A stretch of DNA of 45,578 bases, from contig JAEUMK010000015.1 in the NCBI GenBank assembly GCA_016792565.1, positions 1 through 45,578 on the forward strand, written 5' to 3'. Below, one piece after another: positions 17,221 to 25,195 of this stretch (position 1 is the stretch's first letter; every line of letters starts with the position of its first letter). The position numbers were made by a program, and so were the translations under genes. The stretch is from Alphaproteobacteria bacterium (GTDB lineage: Bacteria > Pseudomonadota > Alphaproteobacteria > Micropepsales > Micropepsaceae). The notes under the pieces are model-generated. The model did not search any database, was not told the origin of the DNA, and saw only the letters and a list, made by a program, of their open reading frames with translations.

Positions 17221-17639
17221 GACTGAAGCGCCCCCTCGCGCTGAAGCGCCGCGACGAGCGGCACATCGGCCGGCGGCATGGGTAGAGAGTTGAGACCGGC
17301 GAGCGCCGACCATTGGATACGCTGTCCTTCCATCGGCCTCACCTCGCCCGTCCAGACGCGGCAGAGGTAGAGCGGCATGAGCAGATGGAACCGCTCATAG
17401 GCGTGGCTGGCGAAGGCGAACGGCTCGAGCGCGGACGCGGACACGCCGATGCCCAGCTCCTCGCGGAGCTCGCGGACCAGCGCATCTTCGGGCCTTTCGC
17501 CATCCTCGACCTTGCCTCCCGGGAACTCCCAGAGCCCCGCCAGTTCCTTCCCCTCGGGACGCTGGGCCATCAGCACGCGCCCCTCGGGATCGATCAGGGC
17601 GCACGCCGCCACGAGGACCAGACGTACATTCCCTGTCAT
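17217..17639 (-). CDS. mutT: 8-oxo-dGTP diphosphatase, MutT-type Nudix hydrolase
   Basis: A 140-residue Nudix protein with a complete Nudix box at 42-64 (G42, E48, R56-E57, E60-E61, G63). The context LMAQRPEGKELAGLWEFPGG is typical of MutT, which removes oxidised dGTP from the nucleotide pool. The C-terminal part has the IQWSALAGL and MPPADVPLVAAL segments common in alphaproteobacterial MutT. ATG at 17639 starts MTGNVRLVLVAACAL; the longer antisense frame upstream covers the epoxide hydrolase gene and is rejected. Confidence 0.93.
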   Translation of the reverse strand: MTGNVRLVLVAACALIDPEGRVLMAQRPEGKELAGLWEFPGGKVEDGERPEDALVRELREELGIGVSASALEPFAFASHAYERFHLLMPLYLCRVWTGEVRPMEGQRIQWSALAGLNSLPMPPADVPLVAALQREGALQS

Positions 17640-17783
17640 GTCACGCGACCTTGGCCTGCCAGCCTTAAGGATTGGTAAGGGTTCAAATTTGAATCGATAC
17701 TTCGCACCGTTTCCCCGCGATTGATTGCGCCCGCCCCGGCTTCTACCGTGGGCCGGCAGCCTATTCCCATCCGGAAACCGACC

Positions 17784-18956
17784 ATGACCCTCGCCGTCTC
17801 CGCTCCCCGTCCCTTCACCGTGGCGATCCCGCAGGCGGCGCTCGACGCCATCGCCGCCCGGGTCGCCGCCTTCGTCATGCCGGACGTGCCCGCCGGCGGC
17901 CCCGGCGGGCCATGGGCCTATGGCGCGAACGCCGACTACATGGCGGCGCTGATCGCCCATTGGCAGGGCGGCTTCGACTGGCGCAAGGCCGAAGCCGGCC
18001 TCAACCGTTTTCCCCAGTTCACGGCGCGGGTGGGCGAGATCGACATCCACTTCGTCCACGAGAAGGGCTCCAACCCCGCACCCCGGCCGCTGATCCTCAG
18101 CCATGGCTGGCCGGGGTCCTATTTCGAGTTCCTGCACATCGTCGAGACGCTCGCCCATCCAGAACGCTTCGGCGGCAAGGCCGAGGACGGCTTCGACGTG
18201 ATCGTGCCCTCGCTGCCCGGCTACGGCTTCTCGGGCAAGCCGAAGCGGCCGATCTCGCCGCGCACGATCGCCGCCCATTTCGACGCGCTGCTGACCCGGG
18301 CGCTCGGCTACGATCGCTACATCGCCCAGGGCGGCGACTGGGGCAGCGCGGTCTCCGGCTGGCTCGGCTACGAGGCGCCGGCCTGCGCGGGCGTGCACCT
18401 CAACATGCTCGGCTGGCGCTCGCCGGGCGTCGGCCCCGAGAGCGACGAGGAGCGCGCCTACGCGATGCGCGCCGCGGCGCTGTTCGAGGCCGAGGGCGGC
18501 TATTTCCGCGAGCAGTCGACCAAGCCGCTGACCCTCTCCTACGCGCTGATGGATTCGCCCGTCGGCGTCGCCGCCTGGATCGTCGAGAAGTTCCACGGCT
18601 GGTCGGACCTGAAGGACGGCCGCATCGAGAGCGTCTATTCGATGGACCAGATGCTGACCAACGTCATGATCTATCTGGTCACCGGCACCTTCGCGACCTC
18701 GACCTGGCTCTATCGCGGCCTGTTCGAGGACGCGGGCGGCGCGCCGGTGCCGGAGAAGGCGCGCATCGAGAAGCCGGTCGGCATCGCCAATTTCCCGGTC
18801 GATCTCATCCCCTTCCCGCCCCGCTCGATGGTCGAGCGGCAGATGAACGTCGCGCGCTGGACCGACATGGGCGAAGGCGGCCATTTCGCGGCGCTGGAGA
18901 AGCCCGAGAAGCTGGTCGCCGACATCGCCGCCTTCGCGCGCGGCATCGGGTTCTGA
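17784..18956 (+). CDS. Epoxide hydrolase, alpha/beta-hydrolase fold with EHN domain
   Basis: A 390-residue enzyme that opens epoxides to diols. The N-terminal EHN cap runs from RPFTVAIPQAALDAI to about residue 100. The oxyanion motif HGWPGS, the nucleophile Asp in QGGDWGS and the catalytic His in GEGGHFAALE are visible. Length and order match the microsomal-type (EphA/EPHX1-like) bacterial family. ATG at 17784 is chosen since homology begins right after it. The lipoprotein gene follows after 4 bases. Confidence 0.9.
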   Translation: MTLAVSAPRPFTVAIPQAALDAIAARVAAFVMPDVPAGGPGGPWAYGANADYMAALIAHWQGGFDWRKAEAGLNRFPQFTARVGEIDIHFVHEKGSNPAPRPLILSHGWPGSYFEFLHIVETLAHPERFGGKAEDGFDVIVPSLPGYGFSGKPKRPISPRTIAAHFDALLTRALGYDRYIAQGGDWGSAVSGWLGYEAPACAGVHLNMLGWRSPGVGPESDEERAYAMRAAALFEAEGGYFREQSTKPLTLSYALMDSPVGVAAWIVEKFHGWSDLKDGRIESVYSMDQMLTNVMIYLVTGTFATSTWLYRGLFEDAGGAPVPEKARIEKPVGIANFPVDLIPFPPRSMVERQMNVARWTDMGEGGHFAALEKPEKLVADIAAFARGIGF

Positions 18957-18960
18957 TCCC

Positions 18961-19785
18961 GTGCGCGGCGCTCTGGGGGCGATCGTCCTGGCCGCCAGCC
19001 TGGCGCTGGCGGCGTGCGAGGGCAAGCCGACGGTGATCGACGGCGCCTCGAAGGAGGCGGCCGAGGCCTCGATCGCCGCGCTCGGCGCCGGACTGCCGCC
19101 CGGCGAGCGCGGCGACTTCGAGGCGGCGATCGAGATGGGCTGGCCGCTCTCCGAGATCGCCGGCAAGACGCCCGCCGAGGTCATCGCCATGGCCCGCGCC
19201 CGGCGGGTCGCCGAGATGCGCGAGACGACCATTCCGGCCCTGGCCGCGCAGATTCCCGAAGCCGAGGCAGCGCTCGAGGCCGCCCGGCGCAACGAGGCGT
19301 CGGCGGGGCGCTTCCTTGCCGCGCTCGCCCTCGTCAATCCGCAATTCGTGTGGCGGCCGGGGGCCGGCGGCGAGTCCGAGCCGCTGCTCTCGTTCAATCT
19401 CCAGAACGGCTCGTCGGAGGCGATCCTGACGATCGTCTTTCGCGCGACCGTCGGCGCCAAGGGCGCGGCCGCGCCCTGGATCGACGAGCGCTTCACCTTC
19501 AAGTTCGCCGAGGCGGTGACGACCGGCGAGACCAAATTCGTCTTCGTCACCCCCGACCTCGCGGCGCCCGGCAACGCGGCCGCCCAGGAATCGCGCGTCG
19601 AGCCCGACGGCGGCTACGCCTACGCCATCGACTTCGTCCGCGTCGAGGATCTCAACGGCCGGGCGATCATGGACGACGAGGGCGTCGCCAAGGCCGAGGC
19701 CGCGCTGCAGGCGGCGAAGGACGCGCTGGCGGCCGCCGAGGCCGAGGCGAAGCGGCTGGAGGGCGGCGGCGCGCTGTCGCCATAG
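18961..19785 (+). CDS. Lipoprotein, possibly DUF6694-type
   Basis: A 274-residue protein with a GTG start, a signal sequence and lipobox LALAAC giving a lipidated Cys19. The segment VIDGASKEAAEASIAALGAG is reminiscent of DUF6694 lipoproteins. A central beta-rich domain (FNLQNGSSEAILTIVFRATV) resembles an Ig-like fold, and the C-terminus is an Ala/Glu helix, probably a coiled coil. It starts 4 bases after the epoxide hydrolase stop, so the two may be one transcript. Function unknown. Confidence 0.75.
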   Translation: MRGALGAIVLAASLALAACEGKPTVIDGASKEAAEASIAALGAGLPPGERGDFEAAIEMGWPLSEIAGKTPAEVIAMARARRVAEMRETTIPALAAQIPEAEAALEAARRNEASAGRFLAALALVNPQFVWRPGAGGESEPLLSFNLQNGSSEAILTIVFRATVGAKGAAAPWIDERFTFKFAEAVTTGETKFVFVTPDLAAPGNAAAQESRVEPDGGYAYAIDFVRVEDLNGRAIMDDEGVAKAEAALQAAKDALAAAEAEAKRLEGGGALSP

Positions 19786-19908
19786 CGCCGCCGCAACTCC
19801 TTTCGGTGCGCAAGGTCAAGCGTGAATATTGCTTCGGCGGCGTAGACATTCGTGAGGCGGCGCGTAGATTGCGGCGCTTCTGAGGGGCCAATCCCGGCGA
19901 TCCGCGTG

Positions 19909-19920
19909 ATGCGACTTTGA
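19909..19920 (+). promoter_or_regulatory. Three-codon minicistron overlapping the kup TTG start
   Basis: ATG CGA CTT TGA ends with a TGA that shares two bases with the kup TTG (19917-19919). Ribosomes finishing it would sit on the kup start, so it may permit re-initiation at the weak TTG. Seen directly; the role is inferred. Confidence 0.35.
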
Positions 19921-21830
19921 CCGATACCGCACCCGCCAGCACCGGCACGACGGCGCACGGCGAGCCCGACCAGCATCGCAAGGCCCCGTTCTGGGCGTTG
20001 ACGCTCGGCAGCATCGGGATCGTCTACGGCGACATCGGCACCAGTCCGCTCTATGCGTTCCGCGAGGCGCTGACGGCGGCCAGCGTCGACGGGCTCGCCC
20101 GCAGCGAGATCATCGGCATCGTCTCGCTGATGTTCTGGTCGCTGACCATCATCGTCACCCTGAAATACGTCGTCTTCCTGCTGCGCACCGACAACAACGG
20201 CGAAGGCGGCACGCTGTCGCTGATGGCGCTGGCGCAGAAGGCCTATGGCCGGCGGACGACGACGATCTTCGTGCTCGGCATCGCCGGCGCCTCGCTGTTC
20301 GCGGGCGAAGCGATCATCACGCCGGCGATCTCGGTGCTGTCGGCGCTGGAAGGCCTCTCGCTCGTCACCGACGCCTTCGATCCGTACATCCTGCCGATGG
20401 CGATCATCATCCTGGGCGTGCTGTTCTCGGTGCAGCGCCACGGAACGGGGCGCGTCTCGGCCGCCTTCGGCCCGATCTGCGTCGTCTGGTTCCTCACCAT
20501 CGGCGGCCTCGGGGCGATGCATATCCTCGACGACCCCAAGATCCTCTATGCGCTGAGCCCGACCTTCGCCGTCGGCTTCCTGTTCGATCACGGTCTCGCC
20601 GGCCTGCTGGTGCTCGGCTCGGTGTTCCTCACCGTCACGGGCTGCGAGGCGCTCTATGCCGACATGGGCCATTTCGGGCGCAAGCCGATCACCGCCGCCT
20701 GGATGTGGTTCGTCTTCCCCGCCCTGACGCTCAACTATTTCGGCCAGGGCGCGCTGGTGCTCGCCCGCCCGGAGGCCGCCGGCAATCCCTTCTTCCTGCT
20801 GGCCCCCGAGGAATTGCTGGTGCCGCTGGTGATCCTGGCGACCATGGCCACCGTGATCGCCAGCCAGGCGGTCATCACCGGCGCCTTCTCGCTGACCCAG
20901 CAGGCGGTGCAGCTCGGCCTGCTGCCGCGCATGGAGATCCGCCGCACCAGCGAGACCGCGGCCGGGCAGATCTACATGCCGGTCGTCAACACGATGCTCT
21001 TCGTGGGCGTCATCTCGCTGGTCATCGGCTTCGGCTCGTCCTCGGCGCTCAGCCACGCCTACGGCATCGCGGTGACCGGCACGATGGTCGTCTCCTCGCT
21101 GCTCGCCTATGTCATCGTCCGCCGCGTCTGGGGCGTGTCGCGCCCCTGGACGATCGCCATCATCGCGCCGATCCTGCTGATCGAACTGACCTTCCTGTCG
21201 GCCAACCTGCTCAAGCTGTTCCAGGGCGCCTATGTGCCGCTGCTGCTCGGCATCGGCATGATGCTGATCATGTGGACCTGGCGGCGCGGCAACCAGATCG
21301 TCCAGGAAAAGACCCGCCGCGACTCGATGAAGCTGGAAGACCTGCTCGACATGCTGCGCAAGAGCCCGCCGGTGCGGGTGCCCGGCACGGCGGTGTTCCT
21401 GTCGAACGACGTCGAGGTCGCGCCGCCGGCCCTCTTCCACAACCTCAAGCACAACAAGGTGCTGCACGAGAAGCTGATCATGCTGACCGTGTTCACCGCC
21501 TCCTACCCGCGCGTCGCCGAGGAACAGCGCGCCAAGGTCGAGAAGATCGACGACGACGTGACGCGGGTGATCCTGAATTTCGGCTACATGGAGACGCCGA
21601 ACGTGCCGCGCGCCCTCGCCCGGCTGAAGAAGCAGGGGCTGAAGTTCGACATCATGACGACGTCGTTCTTCCTCGGCCGCAAGGTGATCGTGCCCGACCG
21701 CCGTTCGGGCATGCCGCGCTGGCAGGACAAGCTGTTCATCGCGCTGAACCGCAACGCGACCAACGCGACGGACTTCTTCCAGATCCCCACCGGCCGCGTC
21801 GTCGAACTCGGCGCCCAGGTGACGGTGTAG
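19917..21830 (+). CDS. kup: Low-affinity potassium transporter Kup
   Basis: A 637-residue inner-membrane K+:H+ symporter. The signature GIVYGDIGTSPLYAFREAL lies near the start, followed by about 12 membrane segments, DNNGEGGTLSLMALAQ, and a cytoplasmic C-terminal domain (GTAVFLSNDVEVAPPALFHN). The start appears to be TTG at 19917, since no ATG or GTG in this frame fits upstream. A three-codon ORF (ATG CGA CTT TGA, 19909-19920) overlaps it. The gene is convergent with accA, with a 3-base gap and no terminator visible. Confidence 0.95.
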   Translation: MTDTAPASTGTTAHGEPDQHRKAPFWALTLGSIGIVYGDIGTSPLYAFREALTAASVDGLARSEIIGIVSLMFWSLTIIVTLKYVVFLLRTDNNGEGGTLSLMALAQKAYGRRTTTIFVLGIAGASLFAGEAIITPAISVLSALEGLSLVTDAFDPYILPMAIIILGVLFSVQRHGTGRVSAAFGPICVVWFLTIGGLGAMHILDDPKILYALSPTFAVGFLFDHGLAGLLVLGSVFLTVTGCEALYADMGHFGRKPITAAWMWFVFPALTLNYFGQGALVLARPEAAGNPFFLLAPEELLVPLVILATMATVIASQAVITGAFSLTQQAVQLGLLPRMEIRRTSETAAGQIYMPVVNTMLFVGVISLVIGFGSSSALSHAYGIAVTGTMVVSSLLAYVIVRRVWGVSRPWTIAIIAPILLIELTFLSANLLKLFQGAYVPLLLGIGMMLIMWTWRRGNQIVQEKTRRDSMKLEDLLDMLRKSPPVRVPGTAVFLSNDVEVAPPALFHNLKHNKVLHEKLIMLTVFTASYPRVAEEQRAKVEKIDDDVTRVILNFGYMETPNVPRALARLKKQGLKFDIMTTSFFLGRKVIVPDRRSGMPRWQDKLFIALNRNATNATDFFQIPTGRVVELGAQVTV

Positions 21831-21833
21831 GCG

Positions 21834-22793
21834 CTAGGCTGCCAGGCTGCGGCCCATGCGCAGGAATTTCTCGCGCCGCTCGCGCTTCAGCGTCGCGCCG
21901 TCCTTGCCGGCCAGCGCCGCGAGTTCCGCGGCGATCGCCTCGCCCACCGCCGCGACCGCCGCCAGCGGGTCGCGGTGCGCGCCGCCGACCGGCTCCGGGA
22001 TCACCCGGTCGATCACCTTCAGCGCCAGCAGGTCCTGCGCCGTGATCTTCATCGCGGTCGCCGCGTCCGCCGCCTTGTCGGCCGAGCGCCACAGGATCGA
22101 GGCGCAGCCTTCCGGCGAGATCACCGCATAGATCGAGTGCTCCAGCATCATCACCGCATTGCCCGCGGCGATGGCGATCGCCCCGCCCGACATGCCCTCG
22201 CCCGTCACCACGCAGATGAGCGGCACTTCCAGGCTGAGCGAGCGGTCGGTCGAACGGGCGATCGCCTCGGCGACGCCGCGCTCCTCCGAGACCAGGCCCG
22301 GATAGGCGCCCGGCGTGTCGGGCAGCGTGATGACCGGCATGCCGAAGCGGTCGGCGAGATCCATGATGCGGATCGCCTTGCGATAGCCTTCCGGCGTCGC
22401 CATGCCGAAATTGTGCTTCAGGCGCGACTTGGTGTCGTTGCCCTTCTCGTGCCCGATCAGGGCGACCGGCTGGCCGCGGAAGCGCCCGAGGCCGCCGACG
22501 ATGGCGGCGTCGTCGCCGAAGCCGCGGTCGCCGGCGAGCGGCGTGAAGTCCTCGATGAGGCCGCGCACATAGTCGTAGAAATGCGGCCGGCCGGGATGGC
22601 GGGCGACCAGCGTCTTCTGCCAGGGCGTCAGCTTGGCGTAGGTGTCCTTCAGAAGCTGGGCGGCGCGGGCCTCCAGCCGGGACGCCTCGTCGGCGACGTT
22701 CATGCCGGGCGTCGCCTCGGCCAGCTTGCGCAGCTCGGAGACCTTGGTCTCCAGCTCGGCGATCGGCTTCTCGAATTCGAGATAGGTGCTCAT
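21834..22793 (-). CDS. accA: Acetyl-CoA carboxylase carboxyltransferase subunit alpha
   Basis: A 319-residue subunit that, with AccD, transfers the carboxyl group from carboxybiotin to acetyl-CoA, the committed step of fatty acid synthesis. Typical blocks are [22 protein letters not shown]-like [35 protein letters not shown] and [18 protein letters not shown] at 22793 is preceded by TGAGG and is the family start. accD is elsewhere. Confidence 0.96.
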   Translation of the reverse strand: MSTYLEFEKPIAELETKVSELRKLAEATPGMNVADEASRLEARAAQLLKDTYAKLTPWQKTLVARHPGRPHFYDYVRGLIEDFTPLAGDRGFGDDAAIVGGLGRFRGQPVALIGHEKGNDTKSRLKHNFGMATPEGYRKAIRIMDLADRFGMPVITLPDTPGAYPGLVSEERGVAEAIARSTDRSLSLEVPLICVVTGEGMSGGAIAIAAGNAVMMLEHSIYAVISPEGCASILWRSADKAADAATAMKITAQDLLALKVIDRVIPEPVGGAHRDPLAAVAAVGEAIAAELAALAGKDGATLKRERREKFLRMGRSLAA

Positions 22794-22861
22794 GGGCCTC
22801 ACATCCGCGATGGAGGGGGCGTCTGTCAATCGCGGCTGCCGTTACGTTAACGCCGCGCGCC

Positions 22862-22887
22862 GGTCACAAATCGTCCAGAGCCCCGTC
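22862..22887 (+). promoter_or_regulatory. Candidate ECF41-type promoter for the sigma-factor operon
   Basis: GGTCACA (22862-22868) is followed after 15 bases by CGTC (22884-22887), placing transcription start near 22893, about 20 bases before the first gene at 22915. From memory, ECF41 sigma factors recognise TGTCACA with CGTC about 16 bases downstream. One base and one spacer position differ, so the match is good but not perfect. It implies autoregulation. Confidence 0.5.
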
Positions 22888-22914
22888 TTTGCCAGGAGAC
22901 AAGGACGGTTCGGC

Positions 22915-23301
22915 ATGTTCACCCGGCTTCTGGCGGCGGCGCTCGCCCTCTTTCACGGCCTCAACGCGGCGGCGATGATCGCCGCTCCCGGCGACTGGTA
23001 TGGGGCGACGCCCGGCGTCGCGCTGACCGGGCCGTTCAATCCGCATTTCGTGGTCGATATCGGCTTCGCCTTCCTGGTCGCCGCGGCCGGTTTCGCCGCC
23101 TACGCTGTCCGCCCGGCGCTCGGCTGGGGCGTCGCGGCGATGGCCGCCGCCTGGCCGGGCCTGCACGGGCTCTTCCACCTCGTCCACATCCACCATGCCC
23201 CGGCCGCCTCGGCGGCGCTGGAAGCCGGCGGCGTCGTCGTTCCCGGCGCGCTCGGCCTCTTCGTCGCCTGGCGCGCCGCGCAGATCCAAGGGAGTCTCTG
23301 A
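22915..23301 (+). CDS. Four-segment membrane protein of unknown function, first gene of ECF41 operon
   Basis: A 128-residue protein with about four hydrophobic segments (3-22, 47-66, 70-90, 104-120). Between the third and fourth lies a His-rich run with His84, His88, His91, His93 and His94, which could bind a metal or haem. It is similar in size to DoxX-like proteins, but I cannot assign it to that family. ATG at 22915 with AAGGA upstream. Its stop overlaps the next ATG (TGATG), so it is coupled to the CXXC protein. Confidence 0.75.
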   Translation: MFTRLLAAALALFHGLNAAAMIAAPGDWYGATPGVALTGPFNPHFVVDIGFAFLVAAAGFAAYAVRPALGWGVAAMAAAWPGLHGLFHLVHIHHAPAASAALEAGGVVVPGALGLFVAWRAAQIQGSL

Positions 23302-23846
23302 TGCTCGGCTGGCTCTATCATCGTATGATCCGCAGGCTGGAGACGCGCTACCGCTATGACGCGAGCTATCTGCACGAGATGACCGACGCATCGCCCGGGG
23401 CCTTTCGCCGCTTCGTCCGCGCCCAGACGGCGCTGCGGATGCGGGGCGCCGCGCCGCCGGGCGCCTGGTTCGGCGCGATGCTGGCCGCGACGCTGCACGA
23501 GGATTGCGGCCCCTGCACCCAGCTCGTCGCCGACATGGCGCTGGAGGCCGGCGTCGCGCCGGACGCGGTCCACGCGCTGCTCGCCGGCGGGCCCGCCGAT
23601 CCCGACGCCCAGCTCGGCTTCGACTTCGCCGCCGCCTTCTGCAAGGGCCACAGGGTCGCCGCAGACCTGCGCGCCGAGGTGGAGCGGCGCTGGGGCAAGG
23701 AGACCGTCATGGCGCTGGCGCTGACCGCCGCCGGGGCGCGCAGCTATCCGCTGGTGAAACGGGCGCTCGGCCATGCCGCCGCCTGCACCCGCATCCGCCT
23801 GCCGCACGGCGAGGTGGTCGTCGCCCAGCCGCTGGAGGCCGCATGA
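23301..23846 (+). CDS. Divergent carboxymuconolactone decarboxylase/AhpD-like protein with CGPC motif
   Basis: A 181-residue all-helical protein. Residues 67-72 (EDCGPC) give a CXXC pair preceded by an acidic residue, as in AhpD and carboxymuconolactone decarboxylase-like proteins, followed by QLVADMALEAGV. The His usually found four residues after the second Cys is Val76, so the proton relay is altered, and CGPC is the thioredoxin active-site sequence. A second block (ALTAAGARSYPLVKRALGHA) resembles the family's C-terminal helix. Position directly before an ECF41 sigma gene supports the family call. Confidence 0.65.
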   Translation: MLGWLYHRMIRRLETRYRYDASYLHEMTDASPGAFRRFVRAQTALRMRGAAPPGAWFGAMLAATLHEDCGPCTQLVADMALEAGVAPDAVHALLAGGPADPDAQLGFDFAAAFCKGHRVAADLRAEVERRWGKETVMALALTAAGARSYPLVKRALGHAAACTRIRLPHGEVVVAQPLEAA

Positions 23847-24727
23847 GCGGCGCCGCCCGCCACGGCGACGCCTTCGAGGCCGAGCGCGGCCGGCTCGTCC
23901 GCCTCGCCTACCGGATGCTGGGCGAGCGCGCCGCCGCCGAGGACGTGGTCCAGGAGACCTTCCTGCGCTGGGCGAAGGCCGACCGCGGCGCCGTCGCCAA
24001 TCCGCAGGCCTGGCTGACCCGCGCCGCTTCGCGCCTCGCCATCGACGCGCTGCGCAAGGCGAAGGCGCGGCGCGAGGCGTATGTCGGCCCCTGGCTGCCC
24101 GAGCCGGTGGTCGAGCCGCTGGCCGAAGCGGGCGAGGAAGACGATCGCGCCGAGCGCATCAGCCTCGGCTTCCTGCATGTGCTCGAACGCCTCAGTCCCG
24201 ACGAGCGCGCCGCCTTCATCCTGCACGACGCCTTCGACTGCGGCTACGACGAGATCGCCGCCGCGCTGAAGAAGACCGAGACCGCCTGCCGCAAGCTGGT
24301 CAGCCGGGCCCGCGAGCGCGTGCGTTCGGGCCGCCCGCGCTTCGAGACCGACCGGGCCGTGCAGCAGCGCGTCGTCGCCGCCTTCATGGCGGCGGCCGCC
24401 AATGGCGACGCGGCGGCGATGAAGGCGCTGCTGACCGAGGACGCGATCGTCTATTCCGACGGCGGCGGCAAGGCGCGCGCCGCGCTGCGCCCGCTGGTCG
24501 GCCCGGACGACGCGGTGCAGGTGCTGATCAGCGTCGCGCGCAAGCATGCCGGCGAGATCGCCGACATCGCCGCCGTCGAGGTCAACGGCCAGTTCGGCCT
24601 CGCGCTCTCGCAAGGCGGCGTGCTGCACTCGCTCTACACAGCCGACATCGAGGAGGGCCGCATCGCCCGCCTCTTCATCGTCCGCAATCCCGAAAAGCTG
24701 GCGCGCGCCCAAGGAGCGCTCGGCTGA
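23843..24727 (+). CDS. ECF41-family RNA polymerase sigma factor (SigJ-like) with SnoaL-type C-terminal domain
   Basis: A 294-residue sigma factor. Region 2 is at about 10-75 (RLVRLAYRMLGERAAAEDVVQETFLRW), region 4 at about 110-165 (GYDEIAAALKKTETACRKLVSRARERV), then a SnoaL/NTF2-like extension. The three motifs I associate with ECF41 are present: WLPEP (84-88), DGGGK (206-210) and NPEKL (282-286). In this group the extension replaces an anti-sigma factor. Its ATG overlaps the previous stop (ATGA). The likely target is its own operon promoter at 22862. Confidence 0.9.
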   Translation: MSGAARHGDAFEAERGRLVRLAYRMLGERAAAEDVVQETFLRWAKADRGAVANPQAWLTRAASRLAIDALRKAKARREAYVGPWLPEPVVEPLAEAGEEDDRAERISLGFLHVLERLSPDERAAFILHDAFDCGYDEIAAALKKTETACRKLVSRARERVRSGRPRFETDRAVQQRVVAAFMAAAANGDAAAMKALLTEDAIVYSDGGGKARAALRPLVGPDDAVQVLISVARKHAGEIADIAAVEVNGQFGLALSQGGVLHSLYTADIEEGRIARLFIVRNPEKLARAQGALG

Positions 24728-24813
24728 GGCTGCGGCGATTCGAGCGATTCCCCGTCTCCGCGCCGCCGCCTAACCTGCCGGAGCGCGCGGGCGGCGCGCG
24801 GGAGGACGTTCAC

Positions 24814-25188
24814 ATGCTCGACGGCGCGAAGGCGGTCGCCTTCATCTCGACCACCGACACCGAAACGGCGCGGCACTTCTACGGCACGGTGCTGGGGCTG
24901 CACCTCACCCAGGATCCGTTCGCGCTGGTCGCCCGCATCGGCGACGCGATGGTGCGCATCACCACGCTGCCCGGCTTCAAGGCCGGCCAGCATCCGGTCT
25001 TCGGCTTCGCGGTGGACGACATCGCCGCCTCGGCGCAGAGGCTCAGCGCGCACGGCGTCGCCCTCATCCGCTACGAGTTCCTCGGCGACGCGCAGGGCCC
25101 CGACGGCATCTGGACCGGACCGGACGGCACCAAGGTCGCCTGGTTCAACGACCCGGACGGCAATCTCCTGTCGCTGACCGGGCGCTAG
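24814..25188 (+). CDS. VOC family protein (glyoxalase/dioxygenase-like)
   Basis: A 124-residue vicinal-oxygen-chelate fold protein: VAFISTTDTETARHFYGTVLGL, a middle segment GFAVDDIAASAQRLSAHGV, and the closing WFNDPDGNLLSLTGR. Metal ligands are not complete enough to choose between glyoxalase, dioxygenase or resistance protein. ATG at 24814 has GGAGG 9 bases upstream. It lies 86 bases after the sigma gene in the same orientation, so it may belong to the ECF41 operon or have its own promoter. Confidence 0.85.
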   Translation: MLDGAKAVAFISTTDTETARHFYGTVLGLHLTQDPFALVARIGDAMVRITTLPGFKAGQHPVFGFAVDDIAASAQRLSAHGVALIRYEFLGDAQGPDGIWTGPDGTKVAWFNDPDGNLLSLTGR

Positions 25189-25195
25189 GGCGGCC

